Below are positions 19,201-27,444 of a stretch of 64,000 nucleotides of DNA, piece by piece. The notes under the pieces are model-generated. The model made no database searches. It saw only the letters and a program-made list of their open reading frames with translations, and was not told the origin of the DNA. The position numbers and the translations under genes are program-made. The DNA lies in assembly GCA_903835185.1 (NCBI GenBank), contig CAILLX010000163.1:52087-116086 (forward strand), in the 5' to 3' direction. Source of the stretch: an uncultured bacterium. GTDB taxonomy: Bacteria > Cyanobacteriota > Vampirovibrionia > Obscuribacterales > Obscuribacteraceae. Numbering within the stretch: the stretch's first letter is position 1; the number at the start of each line of letters is the position of its first letter.

Positions 19201-20973
19201 TCCCGGATCAGCAAGGCATTGAAAAGCGCCTGTGCCGGAAACAGCGCCATTGCTGTCGAATATGATTGTTCCGCTGGGTTGCGGGAGTCCGCCGTTTATG
19301 GAGACTGAGCCGGGATTGAGCGCTGCAGCTGTGGTAATTGGACCGTTGCAAGTAACTGCTCTTTGACCAATTATAAGGACATTGCCGGCGGTGCCAGAAT
19401 GCGAACTGGCGTCAATTGATCCTATTGTCACATTGCCGTTGTAAGTGCCGTATGCACCAGACATGGTGCCATCCGCAGCTATGAGAGTGACATTTCCAGC
19501 TTGGCTAGAAGCGGCGATGCCATTATTGCTGGTGTTGATTGTTACTCCGCCCAGATTTATGTTGCCGCCATAAGCAGAGCGTGCCCCCAGGGTATAGGTA
19601 AACCCACTGCCCGAAGTGTAGTTGCTCGTGAAGTCAAAGCCTGCCACCATGGTGAGATTGCCTGATGGACCTGAAGTGCTGGAGAGATCTATCAAGTTTA
19701 GCGGGCCGTTAATGCTGCCTGAAGCTAATACAGCAAGATCTTCTCCTGGTAAGGAGAAAGTTTGCCCGTCCGGTTGGTTCGCTGCTAAATCAATCGATCC
19801 ACCGGTATTCTCCAGTGTCGGATCGCCGCTGAGATTGAGAGAGGCTATCGATAACGTGCCTGCGTGCGTCATTACATGCGCACTGCCTCCAGATATATGC
19901 AGTGCACCATCTATTTCATCCGCAACTATATTCACGGCTCCGTTACCACCGAAACATCTGATTGCTGCCGCTGAAAGCTGCCCGCCTGTTAGAGCAGTGA
20001 TGTTACTGGCAGCAAACGCCTGGTCGCGTATGTTAATGGCACCCAAGCTGGCTATTATCTGCCCGGTCGCATTATTTACAATAAGATCGTGCCCAACGCT
20101 GCCGTTTATGTTGACATTGCCCAGAGCGGAAGTGATAACTCCGGAATTGGTTATAGCGCCAGTACCGGAGAAAATGTTGACTCCTTGTGCTCCGGAGATG
20201 ACAGGCATCACATTGCCAGTTGCCTGGTTGACGATGCTGCCGGCGGCATGAAGGTTTACAACACCACTTGCGCTAATTGTCCCGGCATTGATAATGTTGG
20301 AGAGAGAAAAGATGGAGAGACTGACTGGCGATGATGGCATCGGCAACAGGTTTTGCAGGGAAACCGGAAGTCTGGTAGTGATACTACCACCGGTGCCAAC
20401 CTGAACCAGCCCTGCTGTGATGCTGTAGCTGTTTGTACTCCCGCCCGGCAAGGCGAGCAAAACTCCGTTGGCGATCAGATTGCCTGACATATTGAGGGCG
20501 GCTCGTGAAGAGGAGTCGATGGCAACAACACCTGTTGGGATTACCAGCGTGGATATATGATTGAGCGGTAAGAGGTTGAGTGAAATGGTGCCAGAGACAG
20601 CTCTGTTGCTCGCGTCTAGTGTGAGAGTTTGCTGTGTCCCGGAGGCTACCTGTAGTAAGGCGGCAAATTCTGCAGGAGTAATAAGATTGCCAGCTTGCAC
20701 AACCTTTTGTACTCCGGCTACTGTGATACTGCTTGAGGCTGTCCGGGCTGCCAGGTGGTTGCTAACTTTTATTGACTCGGTCGAACTGGAGAGATCTAGA
20801 GCCAGCCCGGTGCCGTTGTGATTATGGTGGTGATGCCCGCTTGGTTGCTGTGTCGCGGGCAGCGGATCTGCTGCAGCGATAAGAGGGTAGGCGCTGTTTG
20901 CCAGCACTAATGCCAGTCCAAGCAGTGCAAGGCTTGCCGTGCGAACCAGTCTGTCAATCTCTGCTTTTATCAC
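16186..20973 (-). CDS. Very large exported beta-helix surface protein with FecR-like domains (1595 aa)
   Basis: Signal peptide (about 1-36) followed by a His-rich stretch (HHHHNHN, about 48-54). Residues about 90-1000 are a repetitive beta-solenoid of the haemagglutinin/filamentous type: short strands rich in G, N, S, I, V with turns such as GNVNINGS and AGNVTLIA. A Pro/Thr/Gln-rich linker follows at about 1060-1170. The C-terminal part has two FecR-like beta segments (around VANGGLVLHSGKL...TRLGTVKI and a later TALGSIKT...GPGREALLVS). FecR-like modules outside iron signalling occur in many surface proteins, so no sigma-factor role is implied. No TpsB-type transporter is in the window, so the route to the surface is unknown. 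It sits 15 bases after the hydrolase gene and overlaps the CHAT gene. The domain calls are by pattern. Confidence 0.8.
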   Translation of the reverse strand: MIKAEIDRLVRTASLALLGLALVLANSAYPLIAAADPLPATQQPSGHHHHNHNGTGLALDLSSSTESIKVSNHLAARTASSSITVAGVQKVVQAGNLITPAEFAALLQVASGTQQTLTLDASNRAVSGTISLNLLPLNHISTLVIPTGVVAIDSSSRAALNMSGNLIANGVLLALPGGSTNSYSITAGLVQVGTGGSITTRLPVSLQNLLPMPSSPVSLSIFSLSNIINAGTISASGVVNLHAAGSIVNQATGNVMPVISGAQGVNIFSGTGAITNSGVITSALGNVNINGSVGHDLIVNNATGQIIASLGAINIRDQAFAASNITALTGGQLSAAAIRCFGGNGAVNIVADEIDGALHISGGSAHVMTHAGTLSIASLNLSGDPTLENTGGSIDLAANQPDGQTFSLPGEDLAVLASGSINGPLNLIDLSSTSGPSGNLTMVAGFDFTSNYTSGSGFTYTLGARSAYGGNINLGGVTINTSNNGIAASSQAGNVTLIAADGTMSGAYGTYNGNVTIGSIDASSHSGTAGNVLIIGQRAVTCNGPITTAAALNPGSVSINGGLPQPSGTIIFDSNGAVSGTGAFQCLADPGHPLVNMSINGSINNSYYFADNPGPSSPSTTTNPGADITLTTSGQLDLGAAVSVNASSQLILGSSGAGINLAGNNHLSSAHLILLDSAGAESIISLGSGSTFITAGDLVIVSENGSIDDLGNNIYMSPNGATILASLNNLSLAANTHIAAHDFVGLLSQQGSVTTSAGDQLLSSGDLGILGGGGISIQPGAVISGGALSVLSPTMGTLGPADIASPGCVVVVSGAGLTVQSSITANGGDLVFAAVGGDVNLDPQLAFVSNGGYLAIFASGIVTGGSDLFVSRAAGTPNFFTGGLIDIASGFSFHPDLIPLSLSSHSADMIPAHSQIMSAAAGLAQRLEAAHSNFVGPALDQAGYITDSTLVGDGVQLLNNEVNAGLFSPNKLGGGTINISNSTISIANGSFLIDSVGSSAQVSLPGSIFAVQSYDVAPPKMFDDYVQNIDTSFRIAEATLPQVDFAPTVTPVDQNQLQTVLRSSVTQALESASDKQGPCEQSVEGEQLADSTTSDEGEGNTPVASNQTVVEVGSSQQPTAANQPGPTDALSLPGYVRQEERQLGVPLSVRQRLSVPQPVIRITGNHSELTIFTTSSQVLTGVQSSKSETIALGEQGTAVSVANGGLVLHSGKLLADNGKQELEVTTRLGTVKIASNSTAEIIDEPGGAVHIMALGGGQGAVTVATRGIVRSIPLGPGEELILSDDHVYVATANAKDVSDSTPTIDRSSNQERNIVKTTFSLEQMLAKEDVIANRAIRLSGSKRGDLERFISHVNQAAKTQNPNFQLLKAPQAASALLDRTAGGPPRLLAKEGTLFRQTDCGAVELQLGAIFVASGQPLTIKTALGSIKTHGDAMTVVEFRKGKLRVKSLSGPNTVSLEAAGHQINLGPGREALLVSHRPSKAESLPADGVARRNLSANSLDKKLSIVTGDFSIISALISYDFLSPLLHPKSASNKQMRDRVFKLAAAVELATSARGRYYMQQREKAELPDWPFKPPLVAHGAGSQTTDSLAWSSY

Positions 20974-20988
20974 CTTTATATATCCTGT

Positions 20989-22365
20989 TTATTTATTTTT
21001 GGAAGGTTCTAATTGTTGAGTTACTGCCTGGGCTGCTGCACCATCAGGCACATATTTTAGGATGTCACCGGTTATCCAGTCGAAAATCTCTTTTTGCCCT
21101 TCTTCAGGGTGCACCTGGTCAGACAGTTTACGACTTCCGAAATGGCGCGGCGGCTTGCCGTCAAGGAAGCTGATATGGTCGATGTCGCGAAATACGCGCA
21201 CCAGGTGTAAATCACTGGCATGCTTGAGTATTGGCAGCTGGTACTCGAGCAGCATCGGGTTTTCACGGATCACTTCAGGCGGAAGGAAAAGAGCGCTGCT
21301 CACTGGAGCGATGCCGTCGTTGAGTACATATGAATGGGGAGAAGGCGGTCCATAAAGCCGTGCATCAGGATTAACAGCCAGGTTGCTCATCTCTTTATTT
21401 AGCATTCTCAGTGCTGGATGTTCTCTTCCCAGCTGCACCGGCAGTTTTACTGTCACAAAATGATATGGGGCAAGGAGAGTCTTCTCCAGAAATTTGCGCT
21501 TACCGTGCATGAGATAAACGTTGACCAGATAACCACTGTAAGCTATGAACTTGCCCTTGTTTAAACGTTGTTGTTCGTTAATTAGCGCCAGCTCTGGATT
21601 CGCATCGTCTTTTGGAGTGAGGTCACCACTGGGACCTAGCCCTAATCCACGCTTGAACTTACCGACATCAGGGATAAGCTCGTCAAAGTTGTCCCACTTC
21701 AAATCTTCCTGGAGCGCCTTGTGGCGGCTAAAGTAAATGAGATAATCTAGATTGTGAACTGGGCGTGCCCACGGCATATACCACTGTCTGTCAAGGCTGT
21801 ACTCAAACCAGTCTGGTGAAAACAGTGGTGATCCGTGAAACGGTGATCCAAGGGAAAATACGAGATCTACTGCTGCATTGGCAGCAGGATCAAGCATTAC
21901 TCTTTGAGCCAGGTTGCCGCCCATGCTCAGACACAGTAAGCTCAACTGATTGACTCCGTAAGATTGGCGCAGGCGGAGCAATGCTTCCTTCAGCTTGGCA
22001 GAGCTGCTGTTCAGGCGCTCTTCAGTGTTGTAGCGGTAGAGAAATATTTTGTAGCGCTGGTTGAACTCGCTGTTAGCTGTAAACGCTGTAATTAACTTGC
22101 CCCAACGAAAAAAGAGCCGCTTCTCGCCACCACCACCATGTATCAGCAGGAGGATCTTGCGTCCGTTGAGCTGGCTGGTGTCAAGCTGAAAAATCTGACC
22201 CTGGTCTGCGTTGGAGCGGATACGCTTGTGAGGCAGGAGCGGCCACTCAGCCGAAGGTAGCTGCTTGCCTGCTTCTGGCTGTGCTTGGGCAGCCTGAACT
22301 GTTGCCCAGGGGGCAATAACCAGATTTACGCACAGATAGGCAATAACCAGACAGCGTATAAGCAT
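20989..22365 (-). CDS. Exported alpha/beta hydrolase, lipase-like
   Basis: 458 aa with a signal peptide (about 1-28, ending in the VQAAQAQ region). An alpha/beta-hydrolase fold is indicated by LLLIHGGGG (oxyanion region, about 72-80), the nucleophile Ser147 in CLSMGG (a GxSxG variant with Cys at the first position), LGSPFHGS, and a late DIDHISFLDG that could hold the catalytic His. It resembles triacylglycerol-lipase/PGAP1-like enzymes, but the substrate cannot be stated. It is the first gene of a three-gene leftward unit with the beta-helix and CHAT genes (15-base gap, then overlap). It diverges from the gene at 22610. Confidence 0.78.
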   Translation of the reverse strand: MLIRCLVIAYLCVNLVIAPWATVQAAQAQPEAGKQLPSAEWPLLPHKRIRSNADQGQIFQLDTSQLNGRKILLLIHGGGGEKRLFFRWGKLITAFTANSEFNQRYKIFLYRYNTEERLNSSSAKLKEALLRLRQSYGVNQLSLLCLSMGGNLAQRVMLDPAANAAVDLVFSLGSPFHGSPLFSPDWFEYSLDRQWYMPWARPVHNLDYLIYFSRHKALQEDLKWDNFDELIPDVGKFKRGLGLGPSGDLTPKDDANPELALINEQQRLNKGKFIAYSGYLVNVYLMHGKRKFLEKTLLAPYHFVTVKLPVQLGREHPALRMLNKEMSNLAVNPDARLYGPPSPHSYVLNDGIAPVSSALFLPPEVIRENPMLLEYQLPILKHASDLHLVRVFRDIDHISFLDGKPPRHFGSRKLSDQVHPEEGQKEIFDWITGDILKYVPDGAAAQAVTQQLEPSKNK

Positions 22366-22609
22366 AAAAATAAGCCTGCACCACCCAATCTACATTCTAT
22401 CTTGCCCTTGGCAATCAAGCGTTTCCAGACTTATTTAATTTGTACTAAGCAGCTTGAGCAGCCCGCTGAGAGCGGTCGGTGCTGGCAGTTCTGCCATGGT
22501 TTGTTGCATTTCCTTATTTAAGCTCTGTATGTGCAATTGCACAGTGCTTGTTGCGGCAGTGGCAGCTAACATGCGGGCATTAATACGAGTTGAGAGCGGA
22601 GCTGTGCTG

Positions 22610-24877
22610 ATGGCAAAGAATTCTTATGACGCCCGCCAGGCCAGCGCCTGGACTGTTGATAACTTTGGTAAACCGTTGCTTAACGCTGCTCTGCTGGAGC
22701 CATATATTGTGCTCTCGCAGACAGCCAAAAGGCTTACTGGTGCTTCGTTTATGCCCGTCGGGCAGCTGCTGGAAACACAGCGCTGTCAGAGGTACTCAAG
22801 AGAATACTGGGTACAAACTGTCGCTTATGGAGCTGGCTCTGTACTGCCTTACACATTATCTGGTCGGCTGGCTTGCGGAGCTTTGCGTGCTGCAGGAGCA
22901 GCTGCCCGGTTGCAAGGGTTGGCAGCCGCAGTGGCGCAGAGCGATCAGGCTGGACAGATTGTCGGAGCTGCTCTTTATGCCGGGCTGCAAGAAGCGCGCC
23001 CGGGCGAATCCAGGCTGGCTAATGCCGGCGCCACTGCAACTGCATTTGCCCTTTTTGAGGCTGGCGATGCCCTGTCCGCCAGGAAGCATTTTCTGCCAGC
23101 AGCGGCCATCCGTCTGGTCTCTGGTGCTGCTGGCTCAGCTGCTCAGATTGCTGTTTCGCAGGCAGGCAAGCTGGGCTCCTGCTCTCTGGAGACGCAGCAA
23201 GAGCTTACGGCCTCGGCTGCTGCCGGCGCGGTCATGAACTTACTGCGCCCGGCAGCGCGCTCTGCTCTGAGCCGGGCTGAGGACCAAACTAATCTTGCTT
23301 TGCGGTTGGGAGTGCCTCTGGACCGGTATCTACACCAGTCCTGCCCGCCCGAGCAGCTGTCAGCATTGCAACCAGAGTTGAAAAGACTGCTTGCCAGCAA
23401 CACCTGGGCCCGTGTCCAGACAGGGGCTGGTGCGACCACTTATCGCTGGCGAGCGGATCTGGTGGAGCTCCGAGGAGACCGCCCCCGACTTGCTTGTCTT
23501 ATTCATGAGCTTCAGCACAGGCAGGATGCTCTCTTGCAGAAGTCCGAGCCAGCTTTTCGACTGGCTGCCAGCTATTTGCAAGCAGGCGATGAGCAGAATG
23601 CCTGGAGAGTGTACCGCCAGACCAGGCTGGCTGCCGAGACAGGAGCACATCTGACCGAAATCTCTCTGGTGACTAATCGATCCGCCACTATTACTGGCCT
23701 CAAGCATAATGAAGGACAGAGAAACAGCATCGCCAATTACACCACCAGCTGCGGACTGACTTACCAGCAGATCTGGGCAGGAGAGTTTGCACAATTCAAA
23801 AAGACTGCCGGTCGATTTCGCCCGCTGCTCGATTACGCCTGCCCGGATCCGCTCATTCGCCTCGAGCAGCAACGCAACCGGTTAATAAAACTTGTGGCAG
23901 GCAAAGAGCCAGAGATAAAGGATGCCATAAAAGAAGTTGAGCAGTCCAGCAAAACAGACCCGGCTTGCCTGGCGGATATTTATCATGATCTGTCTCGTCT
24001 CTTCTTGTCGCCTGACAAGGTGCCGTTGCAGAGAAAACCATACAAACTGGCTGTCAACCTGCTTGATCTTGTTGCTGATCCTTCCGGTGTGACTCAAGGG
24101 ATGCATCCAACTTGCGCTCCAGCTGCAGTGGAGTACTTAACTTATGCAGTCAAGCCAAGTGCAGCTGTGCACTTGGTGACTGAGGCAGCCAGATTAGCTC
24201 AGGTGTCTGCTTCTGATGGCGGCAAGATTGCCCTTTCTGACCTAAGCCTGTGTCCGGAGCGTTATGGAGGCCGCAGCCCTGCAAGTCAGATCTTTCAAAA
24301 TGCTGCTGTCAATATTTACTGGCAAAGGCAGGATAGGTTCAGGTGCTGGACGCAGCAGCCAGGCTATATCTGCCAGCCTGCAGCAAAGGGATCTTTCCGC
24401 TATGAGCGTGTCTTGACTGACAACCTGGATGAAAGTCCTTACAGGCTCATGGATTATACAAAGACACCACCTGTGGGTCTGGTTGAATCATTAGCAATCA
24501 GCGGTGATCCGGCTAATCCTTTTATGACTCGCTCCGCAGTTCAAGATATCTTTGCCCAGCTCCATGAAGTCGGCGCCAGAGAAATAGTTCTGCCTGAAAA
24601 CCCTGCCACTCCAGGGCGGTTGGCAGAAATGTTGGACCAGGCTAAGCGAGCCGGACAACTTCCTGCCATTATGGCTGTACATACAGGAACGCAACCGTTT
24701 GTTACCCGGGCGGCAGCTTCTAATCAAGGTGGGTGGCATTCTCTGGTAGTTACTGACTTTGACAGAAGTCGAGGACATGTGTCAATCTTTAACCCTTGGG
24801 GACGCCATGCCCAGTCAGACGGTTTCACCATAAATGAGCTCTGGCTTGCAAGTCGCGAGCCGATAAAATCTCATTGA
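22610..24877 (+). CDS. Unrecognised protein with HExxH and papain-like Cys-His-Asn motifs
   Basis: I do not recognise the whole protein. The frame is open from a TTG at 22454, but GGAG at 22598-22601, eight bases before ATG 22610, sets a 755-aa protein starting MAKNSYDARQ. Residues about 60-215 are Ala/Gly-rich and weakly hydrophobic, with no signal peptide. At 299-303 there is HELQH, a zinc-metallopeptidase motif (HExxH). The C-terminal third has Cys502 in HPTCAPAAVEY, His710 in GGWHSLVV and Asn728 in FNPWG. That order and spacing suit a papain-like/C39-type cysteine peptidase, and the FNPWG is typical of such folds. A single protein with both would be unusual. A small gene follows after 46 bases and may be its partner. 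The functions are inferred from motifs only. Confidence 0.6.
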   Translation: MAKNSYDARQASAWTVDNFGKPLLNAALLEPYIVLSQTAKRLTGASFMPVGQLLETQRCQRYSREYWVQTVAYGAGSVLPYTLSGRLACGALRAAGAAARLQGLAAAVAQSDQAGQIVGAALYAGLQEARPGESRLANAGATATAFALFEAGDALSARKHFLPAAAIRLVSGAAGSAAQIAVSQAGKLGSCSLETQQELTASAAAGAVMNLLRPAARSALSRAEDQTNLALRLGVPLDRYLHQSCPPEQLSALQPELKRLLASNTWARVQTGAGATTYRWRADLVELRGDRPRLACLIHELQHRQDALLQKSEPAFRLAASYLQAGDEQNAWRVYRQTRLAAETGAHLTEISLVTNRSATITGLKHNEGQRNSIANYTTSCGLTYQQIWAGEFAQFKKTAGRFRPLLDYACPDPLIRLEQQRNRLIKLVAGKEPEIKDAIKEVEQSSKTDPACLADIYHDLSRLFLSPDKVPLQRKPYKLAVNLLDLVADPSGVTQGMHPTCAPAAVEYLTYAVKPSAAVHLVTEAARLAQVSASDGGKIALSDLSLCPERYGGRSPASQIFQNAAVNIYWQRQDRFRCWTQQPGYICQPAAKGSFRYERVLTDNLDESPYRLMDYTKTPPVGLVESLAISGDPANPFMTRSAVQDIFAQLHEVGAREIVLPENPATPGRLAEMLDQAKRAGQLPAIMAVHTGTQPFVTRAAASNQGGWHSLVVTDFDRSRGHVSIFNPWGRHAQSDGFTINELWLASREPIKSH

Positions 24878-24923
24878 GTTGTCTCAAGTGGTGAAGATGA
24901 TCTTTTGACTGTAGTGAGGTGAG

Positions 24924-25427
24924 ATGAAAGTTGCCAATCTGGGCGTGATAAGAAGCATGCTGCTGCCGGAAGGCTGGCTTGCGTCGCGCCAGATTTTTGC
25001 TCAGGCAGGCAATAGTTACCTGTTGCGTTATACCCCGCCAGGTCTTTCGCAGGTGCGGCTCTGTTTTTTTTACAGAGGCAAACTTACTGAAGTGGACTCC
25101 GGACGTGCTCTGCGTCGCATTTTGCAACAGAAGCTGCACAGACTGGAACCTGCTGAGATTGAGGAACTTTCAGAAATCCTGCGCGATCAGTCATCACCCG
25201 AGCTGTTCCAGCTTGAAGAAGCAATGACAATTGACTTGAATAGCAGGGCGGTGCTAATGAGTCATGGAAGGTTTGTTGAGTTCAACTTCAAGGCTTACTC
25301 CATCTTTATTGATTCTGGTGAAGATGGCTGTGCTGTACAGGAGATTTATTTCACAGCGCCACCGCAAATGTGGGATAGGTATCTGCCGCCGGTATTGAAC
25401 AGTCTGGCAGCAATTGAATGGCAGTAG
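24924..25427 (+). CDS. Uncharacterised 167-aa protein, possible partner of the upstream peptidase-like protein
   Basis: No family recognised. It has a good start: GAGGTGAG directly before the ATG. It is soluble, without a signal peptide or membrane segment, and is a mix of strands and a helical middle (PAEIEELSEILRD). It ends with PPVLNSLAAIEW. It lies 46 bases after the HExxH/Cys-His-Asn protein on the same strand and is probably co-transcribed. Size, solubility and position would fit an immunity or chaperone partner, but nothing in the sequence shows this. Confidence 0.7.
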   Translation: MKVANLGVIRSMLLPEGWLASRQIFAQAGNSYLLRYTPPGLSQVRLCFFYRGKLTEVDSGRALRRILQQKLHRLEPAEIEELSEILRDQSSPELFQLEEAMTIDLNSRAVLMSHGRFVEFNFKAYSIFIDSGEDGCAVQEIYFTAPPQMWDRYLPPVLNSLAAIEWQ

Positions 25428-25551
25428 AAGCCTTCCTTTCTGGGGTCCCGTTTCGGATGGAACTAAGAATATTTGCCACACTGACCGGTGTTGCCAGCTC
25501 CCTATTTCCAGCCTGAACTAATCGAGCGGATGCGCTGTACAATATTTTTTG

Positions 25552-25575
25552 CTTTCGTTCTTTCGTTCTTTCGTG
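25552..25575. repeat. Three tandem 8-base repeats before the FHA gene
   Basis: CTTTCGTT-CTTTCGTT-CTTTCGTG runs up to 15 bases before the FHA-gene start. Such a tract could vary in copy number and change leader or promoter spacing. That is not shown here. Confidence 0.7.
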
Positions 25576-25589
25576 TTTAAAGAGATGTC

Positions 25590-25898
25590 ATGACAAGCAA
25601 CCCACCACAAACAAGCCGCCTGCCAGTGCTGGTTCACTTGACTACTGGTGAGCGCATCGAGCTCGCCAGTCAGAACGTGACAATTGGACGAGCTGATGAC
25701 AACAGTGTTGTAATTGCTATAGATCCTTATATATCTGCACACCATGCCCGGGTGTACTGGGAGCAAGGGCGTTGGTGGCTTGAAGATTTGAACAGCAGCA
25801 ACGGCACGACTGTTAACGAGCAACTGATTTCAGGACCGTGGCAACTTTCACCGCATGATGTAATAAAAGTCGGACGAACTCTCTTTCGTATTGAATGA
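25590..25898 (+). CDS. Single FHA-domain protein (phosphothreonine reader)
   Basis: 102 aa, almost nothing but one forkhead-associated domain. The conserved residues are present: Gly33-Arg34 in TIGRADDN, Ser49 and His52 in ISAHHARV, and Asn71-Gly72-Thr73 in LNSSNGTTVN. These are the residues that contact phosphothreonine in known FHA domains, so it should bind phosphopeptides. It has no transmembrane or effector domain and is likely a cytoplasmic adaptor. The next gene, on the other strand and 85 bases away, encodes a membrane protein with threonine boxes that could be its ligand. Two Ser/Thr kinase fusions lie 15 kb away. The ATG is preceded by a weak AAGAGA. Confidence 0.93.
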   Translation: MTSNPPQTSRLPVLVHLTTGERIELASQNVTIGRADDNSVVIAIDPYISAHHARVYWEQGRWWLEDLNSSNGTTVNEQLISGPWQLSPHDVIKVGRTLFRIE

Positions 25899-25983
25899 GA
25901 TCTTGACCTGAGTTTGCTGGCTTTGTGCAAGCCTTAGAAGATAGCTGCTCAGGCGATGAGTGCAAAGTTGGTTTGCTCTGTGC

Positions 25984-27444
25984 TCAGCGGGCTCTCCCAT
26001 AATAGTGAACAAGCGGCGCGTCGCTGCCAGTTGAGCTGCTCTGTCCAGCTGACTGTGTAGCTCCACTGTTGCTGTTGGCTGCATCTGGCTGAGGCTGACT
26101 CTGGGCGGCAGATGGGTATGCTTGTGATTGGCTGCCTGCTGTTGTGGACTCTTCGCCAGTGGTGCCTCCTTTGCCGTCGGGGAATTGCCAGTAGTCCGAG
26201 TAGTCGTCAGATCCGGAGGACGTTGAGCCAGTAATTGTGTTGCTCCTGGTTGGTGTAGGTGTGGAGGACTTTCTTGCTGTGGTTGGAGGAGCTGGCGCGG
26301 GCTGAGCAGTCGGCTGTCTGGATTGATCAGCTGTTTTAAAGCTGTCGGCTCCAGATTGTGTAAATTGTGAACCTGCTTGAGGCTGAACTGCACTTTTAGG
26401 CGCCTGTGGCATCATGAGTAGAGCTGCCAATACCAGGGCGACGAGCAAACAACCACCGACTGAAGCAAAAATGATGTTACGCCTCTTCTTCAGTCCCACA
26501 GGACAGTCGCGCGTCAAAAATTTGCCGTCTGCTCGCTTGTAGAGTGTTATCTTGCTTAGATTCTCCCTCTTGCGGATCAACTCTTCAGCCTGCTGGAGCT
26601 CCAATCCGGACAGGTCATAGACGTGCAGCTGGCACGTTCCACAATAACGAAATCTTTCGCCAGGGGAAGTGTTTTCCCAGATCGAGCAGCATGGCGATGC
26701 CTTCTTGTATTTTGTAATCGGCTCGAAAGGTTTGACAGGTTCGTAAACCCTCTCCTTCAGCTGTTCGGCAACCTTAACTTCCATCTCTGCAGCAGCTTTA
26801 GCCACTGTATCCCAAAGAACTGCGTGATCAAGCATAGTCTTGGCTTCTTTGGGCTTGCCTTTTCTCTTGAGAGCTGCAGGTGGGGGCGGTGGCATCTCCG
26901 GAGCTGCAGGCTTCTGAGGGCTGTCATCTATCTTTGCCTGTTCTGCTGGTGGTGGGGACGGCTCGTGGGCGCGTATATCCTGCCATGTTTGTGTGCCTGA
27001 CAATGCATTTTCAGTGCTGCCTGGCGTGTCTGTATTATTGCCAATCGGATAGTCCAGTAGTGTCTTAGCTGTATTACCGCGCAGAGGCGGAGCTCCAGAG
27101 GCTGGTCCGCTGCCTGACCGGCTGTCTTGTTGCCTGGAGAGAGTATTAGATGACTGGCTGGAGGCATATGTGGAGGTGCCTAAATTATTATTGACAGGTT
27201 GTTCGAGCAGTGTCTTAGCTATAGTGCGGGCTTTCTGAACCTGCTCGCTGGCAACTTTGGATAAAATGGCTGCCACAGGTATTGCCGACCATTCACGCGA
27301 GGACAAGCGGTGACTCTTAACAACGGCAGAGTTGGGCTTCTGCGCTAGACAGCCGTCTGTCGAGGCGCTTGACGACTTGGCTAGTCGCTCGGAGTTGCCT
27401 CTGGCTAGTTGTTGTAAATGGCGATCGCCTGACTCTTCTGTCAT
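25984..27444 (-). CDS. Membrane protein with Cys-rich YCxxC/DCPVG domain and three [KR]TxxD/E boxes
   Basis: 486 aa from ATG 27444 (GGAG 11 bases upstream; the frame also allows a GTG at 27456). The N-terminal 240 residues are low-complexity and hold KTLLEQP (77-83), KTLLDYP (127-133) and KTMLDHA (202-208). A compact Cys domain follows at about 250-320: PCCSIW, YCGTC, VYDLS, then LYKRADGKF and DCPVG. This C..W..YCxxC..DCPVG pattern looks like a four-cysteine metal-binding module. I have seen similar segments in planctomycete and myxobacterial proteins but cannot name the family. KKRR then a transmembrane helix (about 326-345) predict a cytoplasmic N-terminus. The outer C-terminus is Ser/Thr/Gln/Pro-rich. 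A paralogue lies at 38739. Confidence 0.8.
   Translation of the reverse strand: MTEESGDRHLQQLARGNSERLAKSSSASTDGCLAQKPNSAVVKSHRLSSREWSAIPVAAILSKVASEQVQKARTIAKTLLEQPVNNNLGTSTYASSQSSNTLSRQQDSRSGSGPASGAPPLRGNTAKTLLDYPIGNNTDTPGSTENALSGTQTWQDIRAHEPSPPPAEQAKIDDSPQKPAAPEMPPPPPAALKRKGKPKEAKTMLDHAVLWDTVAKAAAEMEVKVAEQLKERVYEPVKPFEPITKYKKASPCCSIWENTSPGERFRYCGTCQLHVYDLSGLELQQAEELIRKRENLSKITLYKRADGKFLTRDCPVGLKKRRNIIFASVGGCLLVALVLAALLMMPQAPKSAVQPQAGSQFTQSGADSFKTADQSRQPTAQPAPAPPTTARKSSTPTPTRSNTITGSTSSGSDDYSDYWQFPDGKGGTTGEESTTAGSQSQAYPSAAQSQPQPDAANSNSGATQSAGQSSSTGSDAPLVHYYGRAR

Noticed and set aside
19622-20251. 209-codon frame opposite the beta-helix gene
   Set aside because: A repetitive gene produces long open frames on the other strand; the protein shows no domain or start signal.
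16186-20973. FecR iron-signalling role of the beta-helix protein
   Set aside because: There is no FecI sigma factor or TonB receptor nearby and the FecR-like modules sit on an exported surface protein.
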